Positions 24,863-36,479 of a DNA stretch of 64,000 nucleotides are shown in pieces (the stretch's first letter is position 1; each line of letters begins with the position of its first letter). Origin of the DNA: Lathyrus oleraceus. Lineage: Eukaryota; Streptophyta; Magnoliopsida; Fabales; Fabaceae. The stretch lies in contig NC_066580.1 of NCBI RefSeq assembly GCF_024323335.1, positions 84,119,391 through 84,183,390 of the forward strand, in the 5' to 3' direction. The notes beneath the pieces are model-generated. The model saw nothing but the letters and a program-made list of their open reading frames with translations. It was not told the DNA's origin and did no database searches. Both the position numbers and the translations under genes were made by a program.

Positions 24863-26635
24863 TGTAACACCCCAAATAAAGTAAAAGAATTATTTAATTA
24901 AGTTAATAATATATTTAATAATTTAATTAAATAAATTGAATTATTGGATTATTATTATTATTTTGGAATAATAATTATTATTGGAAAATATATAAGTGGA
25001 ATAAGAGAAAAGGTTTTCATTTTTGGAAAAGGTTTTTACGTGAAAACTGAGAAGCTGCAGAGAAGAGGAAAAGGGCAAAGAGCTGTAGAGCAAAGGTTGG
25101 AGAACGGAAAAGCTTGAAGCTCGAAGAGTTGCCGGATTGTTAAGGTAAGGGGGGTTTATCGTCGTTTAATGGGTATTATCGATTAACATGTAATGGGTAG
25201 TGATAAGCCGTCGATTGACCCTAATTGGGATTTAGAATGCTGAGAAATTATGTTGAATAAGTTGTATTAAAGCTGAAATTGAATTTGTGTTTGAGTGTAT
25301 TGTGAATTTCTGAGCGTATAGCTTTTTACGGAAGTTGAATCGGAGGTCCGGAAGTCCTCCAACGGCGGAAAATGCGGAAACTCTGCATTCTGCCTTGTGT
25401 TAGCGCAGGAACTGCTGTTTCGCCTGCGTTAACCGGTTAACCCAGGGTGTTAACCGGTTAACACTGTTATAAATTGTGAAAAATGTTGAGTTTTGCCTGC
25501 GTTAACCGGTTAACCTATAGCGTTAACCGGTTAACACTGTTGCGTTTTGCCTGGAAGTGTAATTTTCCTGCGTTAACCGGTTAACCTATAGCGTTAACCG
25601 GTTAACACTGTTGCAGTATGAAAAAATGGTTGATTTTTATGATGTAAGCGTAATTGGTGATTGGCCTATTGTATCCAATTGTGATAAATAAATTCGTGGA
25701 GTCTATGTTGCGAAATGTTGATGCAAATATGTTGATAAATTGTTTTTGTGGAAAATATTAAGTTGTAGGCTGATGAGCCAAAGTTGAATATAAGTTGTTT
25801 TGTTGAAAATGCTGAGTTGTAGGCTGATGAGCCAAAGTTGATTTTTAAGTTGTTGTTGCTGAAAAAACTGTTATGTTGTCGTTGTTATTATGTTGTTGAA
25901 CTTTCAAGTCGTACATGCCATATACATTCATATGCATTAAGTCGGGGCTTTTGCTCACACCACGTTGGCCTGGATTGGCAAAAATTATGGGGCTTTTGCT
26001 CACACCACGTTGGCCTGGATTGGCAAAAATTTTAAGTTGAAAGTTGAAGGCTTATGCCTTGATGCCCACTAAACTGGCAATGATTTTAAGTTGGGAGTTT
26101 TACTCCAAATGGTACCACATGCATGAAGAGTCGAGTCTCATTTGAGTTGCATTTACGTTGTGTTTGAATATGATGTTGAGTTGAATATGCTGCTACCGAA
26201 TGCATGATATGATGTGGGTGATTAACGTGTAAAGTTACTTAACATAACATGATGATTTATAATATTTGTTATATCGATTGAGGAACTCACCCTTACAGTT
26301 ATATTTTTCAGGTAACGAGCAGTGAGTTGAGTAGAAGCTAGTGCTTGAAGTCTAGAGTGGTTTTAGTGGGTCATGCTCTGATAGATGTAACATCGGGACG
26401 GGATGTTTTATTTGTTGAATAAATGTTAATTTTAAGATATTACAGATGTTGAATGTTTCTATCCGCTGCGAATTTTTAAAGAAGTGTTTATGTTGGATTA
26501 AATAATGAGCATGACTGATTTTTACGGTGAATTATGTGAAGTATTATGTGACACCCTTGGTGCATGATTACTCTGATATTGATTTATATGTTGTTGTTTT
26601 AATTAAATATTTGGGGTATTTAGAAGGGTGTTACA
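24863..26635 (+). mobile_element. Tekay element 1, 3' LTR
   Basis: 1773 bp, starts TGTAACACCCC and ends GGGTGTTACA, followed by target copy GAAGT. Same internal landmarks as the 5' LTR, including the six palindromes at 25428-25606. The 5' copy has an extra GT near its end. Confidence 0.95.
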
Positions 26636-27846
26636 GAAGTCCTTCTCAATATAGGAGTTGGATTCGGAGGCTCTGATATGCCAGGCTGCTGCTCACTGCC
26701 TTGTTTAATTGTTTCCTCTAGTTGAGGATTATCAACTATAGGACTTTCTAAGACATCGTCTACCTCTGCATAAACTGGCCCACTCAAATCTGAGTTGCTG
26801 ACACATGTATTTTGTTTGTCCTTGTACATCACTCTTTCATTGAAGACTACATCTCTATTGCGGATCATCTTTTTGTTTTCAGCATCCAATAAGTGATACC
26901 CAAACTCATCCTCACCATAACCGAGGAAAGTGCATTTCTTTGATTTGGGGTCAAGCTTGTTCCTACCATGATCACTAATGTGAACATATGCTACACAGCC
27001 GAAAACTTTAAGATGTGAGAGTTTTACCTCTTTTCCGCTCCATACCTCTTCTGGTATTCTATGCTCCAATGGTACTGATGGACCTCGGTTGATTAAGTAA
27101 GCTGATGTGTTGACTGCCTCTGCCCAGAACTGCTTCGGTAAGCCTGACTGCATGCGTAAGCTTCTGGCTCTTTTAGTCAACGTTCGATTCATACGCTCAA
27201 CTACACCATTCTGTTGAGGCGTACCTGGCACAGTCCTATCCATTCTTATCCCGTGCTCATAGCATAACTTCTTGAACCTGGTGTCTACATATTCACCACT
27301 ATTGTCAATTCGGAGCTTTTTGATCTTCAATCCGGTCTCGTTTTCTACCATCACTTTCCACACCTTGAAAGCCTCAAATACGTCAGACTTATATTTCAGA
27401 AAGTATACCCATACCTTTCTGGAATGATCATCAATAAAAGTCACGAAGTATTTCTTTCCACCAATAGATGAGACGGTAGTTGGACCCCAAACATCATAGT
27501 GGACAAGCTCGAGTATTTCCTTCTTTGGAGTTCTCCCACTTGTATGAAAGCTAACTCGTTTCTGCTTTCCAAGTATACAGTCTTCGCACATGTCAATTTC
27601 TATTGACTGAAGACCCGGTAGTTTTCCATTTAAGTGCATGACTTTCATCACTTTCTCACTCATATGGCCTAGTCTTTGGTGCCATAGATTGGAACTTTCA
27701 TTTGCTGCAACTGCAATCAAATGACATGCTTCAGCTGTCTTGTAAAGAAAACCACACTTTTTACCACGAACAAGTGTCATTGCACCTTTTGAAATCTTCC
27801 AATGATCTCCTTGGAAGATTGTTATGTATCCATCACTTGCCAACTG
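26636..27846 (-). pseudogene. Copia integrase segment between the two Tekay insertions
   Basis: On the minus strand the frame starts at the Tekay 2 junction (ASDGYITIFQGDHW) and covers GAG-pre-integrase (LWHQRLGHMSEKVMKVMH), the zinc-binding CEDCILGKQKR, and the integrase core: HYDVWGPTTV, FIDDHSRKVWVYFLK, RIDNSGEYV, PGTPQQNGVVERMNRTL. Two known hallmarks are altered: HYDVWGP where HSDVWGP is usual and RIDNSGEY where RSDNGGEY is usual, though the catalytic D, D and E remain. It ends in the linker PPNPTPILRRTS at the Tekay 1 junction. No stop occurs within this segment. Confidence 0.92.
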
Positions 27847-28146
27847 TGTAACACCCCGATAATAATATGATAATTATTTAAACTAAGTTAATAATATATT
27901 TATTAATTTAATTAGATAATTGGATTATTATTATTATTATTTTGGAATTATTGAATTATTATTATTATTATTGGGATAATAATTATTGGAAAATATATAA
28001 GTTGGAATTTAGAAAATCCCATTTTTTTGGTAAAAAGGTTATTTTCACGTGAAAAGGGAAAAGAGACAGAAAGTGGAAAAAGAGCAAAGGAACAAGGGTT
28101 GAAGGAAGGAAAGCTTGAAGCTTAAAGATTCTCCGGATTAACTCAG

Positions 28147-29554
28147 GTAAGGGGGGTTTATCATCGATTAATGGGTATTATGGGATAATATGTGATGGGT
28201 AGTGAGAAACCATTGATATGCCTCTGATTGAATGATGTATGATGAATTTGTGAACTTTTGGGATGAACGAAATTTGGATTAAAATTGAAGAAATTCGTAG
28301 GAATTAGAGGTAGAAACGTTAGAAATTTGTGAAATCGAAAGTGGATAATTCGTGTTAGATGAGATGAATGAATTGTGTGTAAAATTTGGACTGTGGAAGG
28401 TTGAATTGGATAGATCTCGTAGCAGAGAAAGCCATTGCAGATCTGGAAATTCTGGTTTCTGGTCATACGCGTATGGCACTAGGCAATACGCGTATGATAG
28501 GGCTGGTACGCGTATGGAGGAGGCCTTACGCGTATGGGTGAGGAAAATGATATTTTGAACGTAGATTTTGTCTCTGTTGGTACGCGTATGGGAGAGTGGT
28601 ACGCGTAGCATACGCGTATGAGACAGATGATACGCGTATGGGTTGGGCGAGGAAATGCGCCATACGCGTATGGGCATAGGCAATACGCGTATGGGCAGAC
28701 TTGTGGTTTTCCTGAACTGTTGTTGTGCAGTTTTTGGTTGTTTAGGCTGAGTGATGTAACTTAGCTGATGTATGACGTAGTAGGGATCATTTCCCGTTGT
28801 TTTGAGCAGTATAGGTATTAGTAGAGTGTGCTAATACTGTGTTTAATTATTTGACATGATATGATGTGTTGATACATGTGTTGATGATGTATGATGAAAT
28901 GCATAATGCTGTGAATGTATATATTATGCATGTAATTGTGAATGGACTGTTGTATGGCTTAGAGTGTGAGCATGTGTCCATTGTGGATTGTTGTTGATGT
29001 TGCATTGCTAGATGATTAGCGTGCATAGCATAGCCTGTGGGGCTGTAGCTAATTCCCATGGTGAGGAATTAGTGAGTGAATCATTGTGGATTTGTTGTTG
29101 ATGTCTGCATGCTAGATGATTAGTGTGCATAGCATAGCCTTCGGGGCTGTAGCTAATTCCCATGGTGAGGAATTAGTGAGTGAGTCATTAGATCTCAAAT
29201 GAGTGGGACTAGTGAGCTTAGTAGCCGTATCTGGATTTGATCGGTGAGCTTGAACTATATGTTCAAGAATAGTCGGTACCGCATGTGTGGAGTCTCATTG
29301 CATAAATTATGTATGGCGTATAATATGAATGGATGTATTCCAATATTATACGTGTGTTTGTGTTGTTATGGAGTATGATTTGAGATTATACTTGTGTTTT
29401 ATGTTGGTGTTGAGTATGACGTTGAGCTGATGTGCTGTTACTGATTGTATGTTGTGATTAGGGTGATTAATGTGTCAAATTACTTAACATGACATGAGAT
29501 TTTATAATGCTTATTATATCGATTGAGGAACTCACCCTTACAACTATTTTTCAG
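28147..29554 (+). promoter_or_regulatory. Candidate leader intron in Tekay element 2
   Basis: ACTCAG|GTAAGGGGGG and CTATTTTTCAG|GTAACGAG enclose 1408 bases that include the TACGCGTA array. Border sequences match those of element 1. No transcript evidence. Confidence 0.4.
28464..28694. repeat. Ten-copy TACGCGTA palindrome array
   Basis: Ten TACGCGTA cores, most extended to ATACGCGTATG, in about 230 bases with irregular spacing. Two are the full 12-bp palindrome CATACGCGTATG. The array occupies the same relative LTR place as the GTTAACCGGTTAAC array of element 1 but shares no sequence with it. CGCG-containing boxes are bound by CAMTA-type calcium/calmodulin factors in plants; whether that applies here is unknown. 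The 3' LTR repeats it at 35047-35277. Confidence 0.95.
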
Positions 29555-29895
29555 GTAACGAGAAATGAGTTGAGAAGAAGCGAATGCTTGGAGTCTAGTG
29601 TAGTCTCCCTAGTGGGTCATGCTCTGATAGATGTAACATCGGGAGGGAACCTTTTTAATTATGTTGTTAAAGATTGTTGAACCAGTTTACATGTAGTATG
29701 TTACATGTTTTGATTAATTTGATTTATATCCGCTGCGATTTATGCAAATGTTTAATTGGGTAAATAAAGAGCATGACAGTTATTTTGGAACATGGTGTGA
29801 ATGATTGTGTGACACCCTTAACTGCATAATTACTCTGATATATGTTTATTATTTTAATTAAATATTTGGGGTATCATAGAAGGGTGTTACATTAG

Positions 29896-29908
29896 TGGTA
29901 TCAGAGCA
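29896..29908 (+). promoter_or_regulatory. Tekay element 2 primer binding site
   Basis: TGGTATCAGAGCA, complementary to initiator tRNA-Met, four bases after the LTR. Confidence 0.95.
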
Positions 29909-30016
29909 TAGTCGGTCGAGTCGAGTCGTAATTATTATGTTTTCCCTGTACGGGATAGGTGTTGTGTAACCCTATCAGTACTCATTGTTTTAGTTGTTTG
30001 GGTTTTCAGAATAGAG

Positions 30017-33000
30017 ATGGCTGGAAGAGGTAGAGATGATGCTGCGATTGCTGAGGCTCTGGGTATGCTAGCTGGAGTACTTGGAGGGAATCCGAATGTG
30101 GTGGGAATGGGAGCTGCTCGTCAACTGAGTGAGTTCCAGAAGAACAATCCTCCAATGTTCAAGGGAGCATACGATCCAGATGGTGCTCAGAAGTGGTTGA
30201 AGGAGATTGAGAGGATCTTCCGAGTGACTGAGTGTGCCGAAAACCAGAAGGTCAGGTTCGGTACGCATATGCTGTCAGAGGAAGCAGATGATTGGTGGGT
30301 TGCTACCCGCACTGAGTTGGAATCTGCTGGAAATGCTGAGATCACTTGGGCTGTGTTCAGAGAGAGATTTCTGAGAAAGTATTTTCCAGAGGATGTCAGA
30401 GGAAAGAAAGAGATAGAGTTCTTGGAATTAAAGCAGGGTAACAAGTCTGTTACGGAGTATGCTGCTAAGTTCACAGAGCTGTCAAAGTATTATACTCCCT
30501 ATAATGAGGCTGCTGGAGAATTTTCGAAATGTGTGAAGTTTGAGAACGGGTTGCGTCCTGAGATCAAGCAGGCTATTGGATATCAGCGGATCAGAGTGTT
30601 TTCTGACTTGGTTGACTGTTGCAGGATTTTTGAACAGGATTCCAAAGCCAGAGCAGAGAGCTATCAACAGAGAATTGATAGGAAAGGCAAGAATCAGAAT
30701 GATCGTGGAAAACCGTATGCAGCTGGCAAAGGTTTCCAGAAGCAGAGTGGGATGAAGAGGCCTAGTGGGGGAGACTCTAGCGCCCCTGCTAAGTGTTATA
30801 GATGTGGTCGGGCTGGACATCGTGTCCATGAGTGTACCAGTGCTGAGATGAAGTGTTTCAAGTGTGGAAAAGGTGGTCACTTGGCTGCAGAGTGTCGGTT
30901 GAAGACTATAACTTGTTTCAACTGTGGAGAGTTGGGTCATATCAGTCCACAGTGTCCTAAGCCGAAGAGAGAGAACCAGTCGGGAGGCAAGGTCTTTGCT
31001 TTATCGGGTTCTGAGACTTCTGCAGATGATCGTTTGATCCGAGGTATGTGTTATATTAATGGCTTTCCTCTTGTAGCTATTATTGACACCGGTGCTACTC
31101 ATTCCTTTATATCTTTGGATTGTGCTGTGAAACTTAAGTTAGAGATATCTGAGATGTATGGTAGTGTGGTGATTGATACTCCTGCAAAGGGTTCAGTGAC
31201 TACTACTTCAGTTTGCTTGGGTTGTCCTTTGAGTATTTTTGGTAGAGATTTTGGGATAGACCTTGTGTGTCTTCCACTAGTACAGGTTGATGTTATCCTG
31301 GGTATGAACTGGTTGGTGTTTAACCGAGTCTATATCAACTGTTTTGATAAGACTGTGATTTTTCCTGAGATTGAGGAAGGAAAGAGTTTGTTTCTATCTG
31401 CAAGGCAGGTGAATGAGGAAGTAGCAGATGGGGCAGAGTTGTTTATGCTGTTAGCGACTTTGGAAGCTAAAAATAAACTGGTGATTGGTGATCTAGCCGT
31501 GGTGTGTGATTTTCCTGATGTGTTTCTGGAAGAGGTGAATGAATTGCCACCAGAGCGTGAAGTTGAGTTCTCGATTGATTTAGTACCTGGTACTAGACCG
31601 ATATCGATGGCTCCGTACCGTATGTCTGCTGTTGAGTTAGCTGAATTGAAGAGTCAGCTGGAAGATCTGTTGGATAAGAAATTTATTCGTCCGAGTGTGT
31701 CACCGTGGGGTGCACCAGTGTTATTGGTTAAGAAGAAAGAAGGTACTATGAGATTGTGTGTGGACTACAGGCAACTGAATAAAGTAACGATCAAGAATCG
31801 GTATCCTTTGCCGAGGATTGATGATTTGATGGATCAGTTGGTTGGTGCGAGTGTGTTCAGCAAAATAGATTTGAGGTCGGGATATCATCAGATACGTGTG
31901 AAAACTGAGGATATTCAGAAGACTGCTTTCAGGACAAGGTATGGACATTATGAGTATTCTGTAATGCCTTTTGGTGTGACTAATGCGCCTGGAGTATTTA
32001 TGGAGTATATGAATAGGATTTTCCATCCGTACCTAGATAAGTTTGTTGTGGTGTTTATTGATGACATTTTGGTGTATTCGAAATCTGAAGAAGAGCATGC
32101 TGAGCATTTGAGAGTGGTTTTAGAAGTTCTCCGAGAAAAGAAGTTATTTGCTAAACTCTCTAAATGTGAATTTTGGTTAGAAGAGGTTAGTTTTCTTGGT
32201 CATGTGATTTCAAGAGGTGGTGTTGCTGTTGATCCTTCTAAGATAGAAGCGGTGTCTAAGTGGGAAGCTCCGAAGTCTGTTGCTGAGATTCGAAGTTTTC
32301 TTGGTTTGGCTGGTTATTATAGGAAGTTCATTGAGGGATTTTCTAAGTTGGCGTTACCGTTGACGATGTTGACTAGAAAGGGGCAAGCGTTTGTTTGGGA
32401 TTCAAAATGTGAAGAAGGTTTCCAAGAGTTAAAGAGAAGGTTGACTACTGCTCCTATTCTGATATTACCGAGTCCGTCGGAATCATTTGAGGTTTACTGT
32501 GATGCTTCATTGTTGGGTTTGGGTGGTGTGTTGATGCAGAACAAGCAGGTTATAGCTTATGCTTCGAGACAATTGAGGGTTCATGAGAGGAACTATCCGA
32601 CACACGATTTAGAGTTGGCAGCCGTGGTATTTGTTCTGAAGTTATGGAGGCATTACTTGTACGGGTCAAGATTTGAGGTTTTCAGTGACCATAAAAGTTT
32701 AAAGTATTTGTTTGATCAGAAAGAGCTGAATATGAGACAGAGGAGATGGTTAGAGTTTCTGAAGGATTATGACTTTGGTTTGAATTACCATCCGGGTAAA
32801 GCAAACGTAGTGGCTGATGCATTGAGTCGGAAATCATTGCATATGTCTATGTTAATGGTTAAAGAATTGGATTTAATTGAGCAGTTTAGAGACTTGAGTT
32901 TGGTGTGTGAGAGTACTCACAATAGTGTTAAATTGGGAATGTTGAAGTTAACAAGTGGTATTCTGGATGAGATCAGAGAGGGTCAGAAATCCGATGTGTT

Positions 33001-34387
33001 TTTGGTTGATAAGTTGACTTTATTGAATCAAGGCCAAGGTGGTGAATTCAGAGTTGATGAGAATGGTGTTTTGAAATTTGGTAATCGAGTGTGTATTCCG
33101 GATGTTACCGAACTTAAGAAGAGTATTCTGGAGGAAGGACATCGTAGTGGCTTGAGTATTCATCCTGGAGCTACGAAGATGTATCATGATTTGAAAAAGT
33201 TATTTTGGTGGCCGGGAATGAAAAGAGAAATTGCGAGTTTTGTTTATTCCTGTTTGACTTGTCAGAAGTCAAAGATTGAGCATCAGAAGCCGTCTGGGCT
33301 AATGCAACCGTTGGCTATTCCAGAGTGGAAGTGGGATAGTATCAGTATGGATTTTGTGTCTGGGTTGCCGAGGACAAATAAGAATTTTGAAGCTATTTGG
33401 GTAATTGTTGACAGATTGACAAAATCGGCTCATTTTATTCCGATCAGAATGGATTACCCGTTAGAGAGATTAGCCGAGTTGTATATTGAGAAGATTGTAA
33501 GTTTGCATGGTATTCCGTCGAGTATTGTTTCGGACAGAGATCCTAGATTTACATCGAAGTTTTGGGAAGGTTTGCAGAAGGCTTTGGGAACTAAGCTGAG
33601 ATTGAGTTCTGCATATCATCCGCAGACTGATGGTCAGACTGAGAGGACGATTCAGTCACTAGAGGATCTTTTGAGGGCTTGTGTTTTGGAAAAGGGAGGT
33701 GCTTGGGATTGTCATTTGCCTTTGATTGAGTTTAGCTACAACAATAGTTTTCATTCGAGCATTGGTATGGCACCGTTTGAAGCTTTGTATGGTAGGAGAT
33801 GTCGGACACCTTTATGTTGGTATGAGTCCGGTGAGAGTGCTGTGGTTGGACCGGAGATTGTTCAACAAACTACGGAAAAGATTAAGATGATTCAGGAGAA
33901 GATGAAAATTGCTCAGAGTCGTCAGAAGAGTTATCACGACAAGAGGAGGAAGTCACTTGAGTTCCAAGAGGGAGATCATGTGTTTCTTCGTGTTACTCCA
34001 ATAACTGGTGTTGGTCGAGCTTTGAAGTCAAGGAAGTTGACACCTCGATTTATTGGTCCTTATCAGATTTTGGAGAGGATAGGAGAGGTAGCCTATCGTA
34101 TCGCTTTACCGCCGTCGCTTGCGAATTTGCATGAGGTTTTTCATGTGTCTCAGTTGAGGAGGTACATTCATGATCCGTCGCATGTAGTCCAAGTAGATGA
34201 TGTACAGGTGAGAGATAACCTGACTGTTGAGACATCACCTATGAGGATTGAGGATCGAGAGTTGAAGCAGTTGCGGGGTAAAGAGATTGCCTTGGTGAAG
34301 GTAGCTTGGGGAGGACCAGCAGGTGGCAATGTGACTTGGGAACTGGAGAGTAAGATGAAGGAGTCTTACCCAGAGTTGTTCACTTGA
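30017..34387 (+). CDS. Gag-Pol polyprotein with chromodomain (Tekay element 2)
   Basis: An unbroken 1456-residue frame with the same domain order as element 1. All three Gag knuckles are intact ([42 protein letters not shown]). Protease [19 protein letters not shown], RNase H YCDASLLG, integrase HHCC finger, D-D-E residues and a C-terminal chromodomain are all present. From [10 protein letters not shown] onward it is almost the same protein as element 1, while Gag is clearly diverged. With near-identical LTRs and no visible lesion it is the best candidate for an active element in the window. It could also supply proteins to element 1. Confidence 0.97.
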   Translation: MAGRGRDDAAIAEALGMLAGVLGGNPNVVGMGAARQLSEFQKNNPPMFKGAYDPDGAQKWLKEIERIFRVTECAENQKVRFGTHMLSEEADDWWVATRTELESAGNAEITWAVFRERFLRKYFPEDVRGKKEIEFLELKQGNKSVTEYAAKFTELSKYYTPYNEAAGEFSKCVKFENGLRPEIKQAIGYQRIRVFSDLVDCCRIFEQDSKARAESYQQRIDRKGKNQNDRGKPYAAGKGFQKQSGMKRPSGGDSSAPAKCYRCGRAGHRVHECTSAEMKCFKCGKGGHLAAECRLKTITCFNCGELGHISPQCPKPKRENQSGGKVFALSGSETSADDRLIRGMCYINGFPLVAIIDTGATHSFISLDCAVKLKLEISEMYGSVVIDTPAKGSVTTTSVCLGCPLSIFGRDFGIDLVCLPLVQVDVILGMNWLVFNRVYINCFDKTVIFPEIEEGKSLFLSARQVNEEVADGAELFMLLATLEAKNKLVIGDLAVVCDFPDVFLEEVNELPPEREVEFSIDLVPGTRPISMAPYRMSAVELAELKSQLEDLLDKKFIRPSVSPWGAPVLLVKKKEGTMRLCVDYRQLNKVTIKNRYPLPRIDDLMDQLVGASVFSKIDLRSGYHQIRVKTEDIQKTAFRTRYGHYEYSVMPFGVTNAPGVFMEYMNRIFHPYLDKFVVVFIDDILVYSKSEEEHAEHLRVVLEVLREKKLFAKLSKCEFWLEEVSFLGHVISRGGVAVDPSKIEAVSKWEAPKSVAEIRSFLGLAGYYRKFIEGFSKLALPLTMLTRKGQAFVWDSKCEEGFQELKRRLTTAPILILPSPSESFEVYCDASLLGLGGVLMQNKQVIAYASRQLRVHERNYPTHDLELAAVVFVLKLWRHYLYGSRFEVFSDHKSLKYLFDQKELNMRQRRWLEFLKDYDFGLNYHPGKANVVADALSRKSLHMSMLMVKELDLIEQFRDLSLVCESTHNSVKLGMLKLTSGILDEIREGQKSDVFLVDKLTLLNQGQGGEFRVDENGVLKFGNRVCIPDVTELKKSILEEGHRSGLSIHPGATKMYHDLKKLFWWPGMKREIASFVYSCLTCQKSKIEHQKPSGLMQPLAIPEWKWDSISMDFVSGLPRTNKNFEAIWVIVDRLTKSAHFIPIRMDYPLERLAELYIEKIVSLHGIPSSIVSDRDPRFTSKFWEGLQKALGTKLRLSSAYHPQTDGQTERTIQSLEDLLRACVLEKGGAWDCHLPLIEFSYNNSFHSSIGMAPFEALYGRRCRTPLCWYESGESAVVGPEIVQQTTEKIKMIQEKMKIAQSRQKSYHDKRRKSLEFQEGDHVFLRVTPITGVGRALKSRKLTPRFIGPYQILERIGEVAYRIALPPSLANLHEVFHVSQLRRYIHDPSHVVQVDDVQVRDNLTVETSPMRIEDRELKQLRGKEIALVKVAWGGPAGGNVTWELESKMKESYPELFT

Positions 34388-34416
34388 GGTATGTTTTCGA
34401 GGACGAAAACTCTTTT

Positions 34417-34429
34417 AGTGGGGGAGAGT
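34417..34429 (+). promoter_or_regulatory. Tekay element 2 polypurine tract
   Basis: AGTGGGGGAGAGT immediately before the 3' LTR. Confidence 0.9.
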
Positions 34430-36474
34430 TGTAACACCCCGATAATAATATGATAATTATTTAAACTAAGTTAATAATATATTTATTAATTTAATTAGAT
34501 AATTGGATTATTATTATTATTATTTTGGAATTATTGAATTATTATTATTATTATTGGGATAATAATTATTGGAAAATATATAAGTTGGAATTTAGAAAAT
34601 CCCATTTTTTTGGTAAAAAGGTTATTTTCACGTGAAAAGGGAAAAGAGACAGAAAGTGGAAAAAGAGCAAAGGAACAAGGGTTGAAGGAAGGAAAGCTTG
34701 AAGCTTAAAGATTCGCCGGATTAACTCAGGTAAGGGGGGTTTATCATCGATTAATGGGTATTATGGGATAATATGTGATGGGTAGTGAGAAACCATTGAT
34801 ATGCCTCTGATTGAATGATGTATGATGAATTTGTGAACTTTTGGGATGAACGAAATTTGGATTAAAATTGAAGAAATTCGTAGGAATTAGAGGTAGAAAC
34901 GTTAGAAATTTGTGAAATCGAAAGTGGATAATTCGTGTTAGATGAGATGAATGAATTGTGTGTAAAATTTGGACTGTGGAAGGTTGAATTGGATAGATCT
35001 CGTAGCAGAGAAAGCCATTGCAGATCTGGAAATTCTGGTTTCTGGTCATACGCGTATGGCACTAGGCAATACGCGTATGATAGGGCTGGTACGCGTATGG
35101 AGGAGGCCTTACGCGTATGTGTGAGGAAAATGATATTTTGAACGTAGATTTTGTCTCTGTTGGTACGCGTATGGGAGAGTGGTACGCGTAGCATACGCGT
35201 ATGAGACAGATGATACGCGTATGGGTTGGGCGAGGAAATGCGCCATACGCGTATGGGCATAGGCAATACGCGTATGGGCAGACTTGTGGTTTTCCTGAAC
35301 TGTTGTTGTGCAGTTTTTGGTTGTTTATGCTGAGTGATGTAACTTAGCTGATGTATGACGTAGTAGGGATCATTTCCCGTTGTTTTGAGCAGTATAGGTA
35401 TTAGTAGAGTGTGCTAATACTGTGTTTAATTATTTGACATGATATGATGTGTTGATACATGTGTTGATGATGTATGATGAAATGCATAATGCTGTGAATG
35501 TATATATTATGCATGTAATTGTGAATGGACTGTTGTATGGCTTAGAGTGTGAGCATGTGTCCATTGTGGATTGTTGTTGATGTTGCATTGCTAGATGATT
35601 AGCGTGCATAGCATAGCCTGTGGGGCTGTAGCTAATTCCCATGGTGAGGAATTAGTGAGTGAATCATTGTGGATTTGTTGTTGATGTCTGCATGCTAGAT
35701 GATTAGTGTGCATAGCATAGCCTTCGGGGCTGTAGCTAATTCCCATGGTGAGGAATTAGTGAGTGAGTCATTAGATCTCAAATGAGTGGGACTAGTGAGC
35801 TTAGTAGCCGTATCTGGATTTGATCGGTGAGCTTGAACTATATGTTCAAGAATAGTCGGTACCGCATGTGTGGAGTCTCATTGCATAAATTATGTATGGC
35901 GTATAATATGAATGGATGTATTCCAATATTATACGTGTGTTTGTGTTGTTATGGAGTATGATTTGAGATTATACTTGTGTTTTATGTTGGTGTTGAGTAT
36001 GACGTTGAGCTGATGTGCTGTTACTGATTGTATGTTGTGATTAGGGTGATTAATGTGTCAAATTACTTAACATGACATGAGATTTTATAATGCTTATTAT
36101 ATCGATTGAGGAACTCACCCTTACAACTATTTTTCAGGTAACGAGAAATGAGTTGAGAAGAAGCGAATGCTTGGAGTCTAGTGTAGTCTCCCTAGTGGGT
36201 CATGCTCTGATAGATGTAACATCGGGAGGGAACCTTTTTAATTATGTTGTTAAAGATTGTTGAACCAGTTTACATGTAGTATGTTACATGTTTTGATTAA
36301 TTTGATTTATATCCGCTGCGATTTATGCAAATGTTTAATTGGGTAAATAAAGAGCATGACAGTTATTTTGGAACATGGTGTGAATGATTGTGTGACACCC
36401 TTAACTGCATAATTACTCTGATATATGTTTAATATTTTAATTAAATATTTGGGGTATCATAGAAGGGTGTTACA
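34430..36474 (+). mobile_element. Tekay element 2, 3' LTR
   Basis: 2045 bp, same length and landmarks as the 5' LTR, including the TACGCGTA array at 35047-35277. Followed by target copy AACTG. Confidence 0.95.
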
Positions 36475-36479
36475 AACTG

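Larger units (their letters stand above)
18575..26635 (+). mobile_element. Tekay-type Ty3-gypsy chromovirus, element 1, intact
   Basis: An 8061-bp element with LTRs of 1774 and 1773 bp, GAAGT target duplications at 18570-18574 and 26636-26640, initiator-Met primer site, one uninterrupted Gag-Pol frame ending in a chromodomain, and a polypurine tract. The LTRs appear almost identical: I see one substitution (near 19426), a small change in the T-run near 19457 and a GT dinucleotide difference near the 3' end. Such similarity implies a recent insertion, and the element could still be mobile. It sits opposite in orientation to the copia host, in its integrase-RT linker. Confidence 0.97.
27847..29891 (+). 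mobile_element. Tekay element 2, 5' LTR
   Basis: Starts TGTAACACCCC and ends AGGGTGTTACA. TATA box TATATAA at 27994. Ten TACGCGTA-centred repeats lie at 28464-28694. An about 110-bp direct duplication near 28990-29180 carries, in each copy, the hairpin CTAATTCC...GGAATTAG. Similarity to the element 1 LTR is patchy: the first 80 bases, the GTAAGGGGGG donor-like site and the last 350 bases are recognisable, the middle is not. Confidence 0.95.
27847..36474 (+). mobile_element. Tekay-type Ty3-gypsy chromovirus, element 2, intact
   Basis: An 8628-bp element with two 2045-bp LTRs, AACTG target duplications (27842-27846 and 36475-36479), initiator-Met primer site, uninterrupted Gag-Pol-chromodomain frame and polypurine tract. 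I find four LTR-LTR substitutions (near 28126/34709, 28531/35114, 28745/35328 and 29849/36432), about 0.2%, so it inserted very recently. It lies in the protease-integrase linker of the copia host. Removing one target copy restores GQLASDGY. Confidence 0.97.

Noticed and set aside
28161..28683. Open minus-strand frames in the Tekay 2 LTR (also 34744-35266)
   Set aside because: Shadows of the TACGCGTA array and AT-rich LTR; nothing protein-like and no promoter on that strand.
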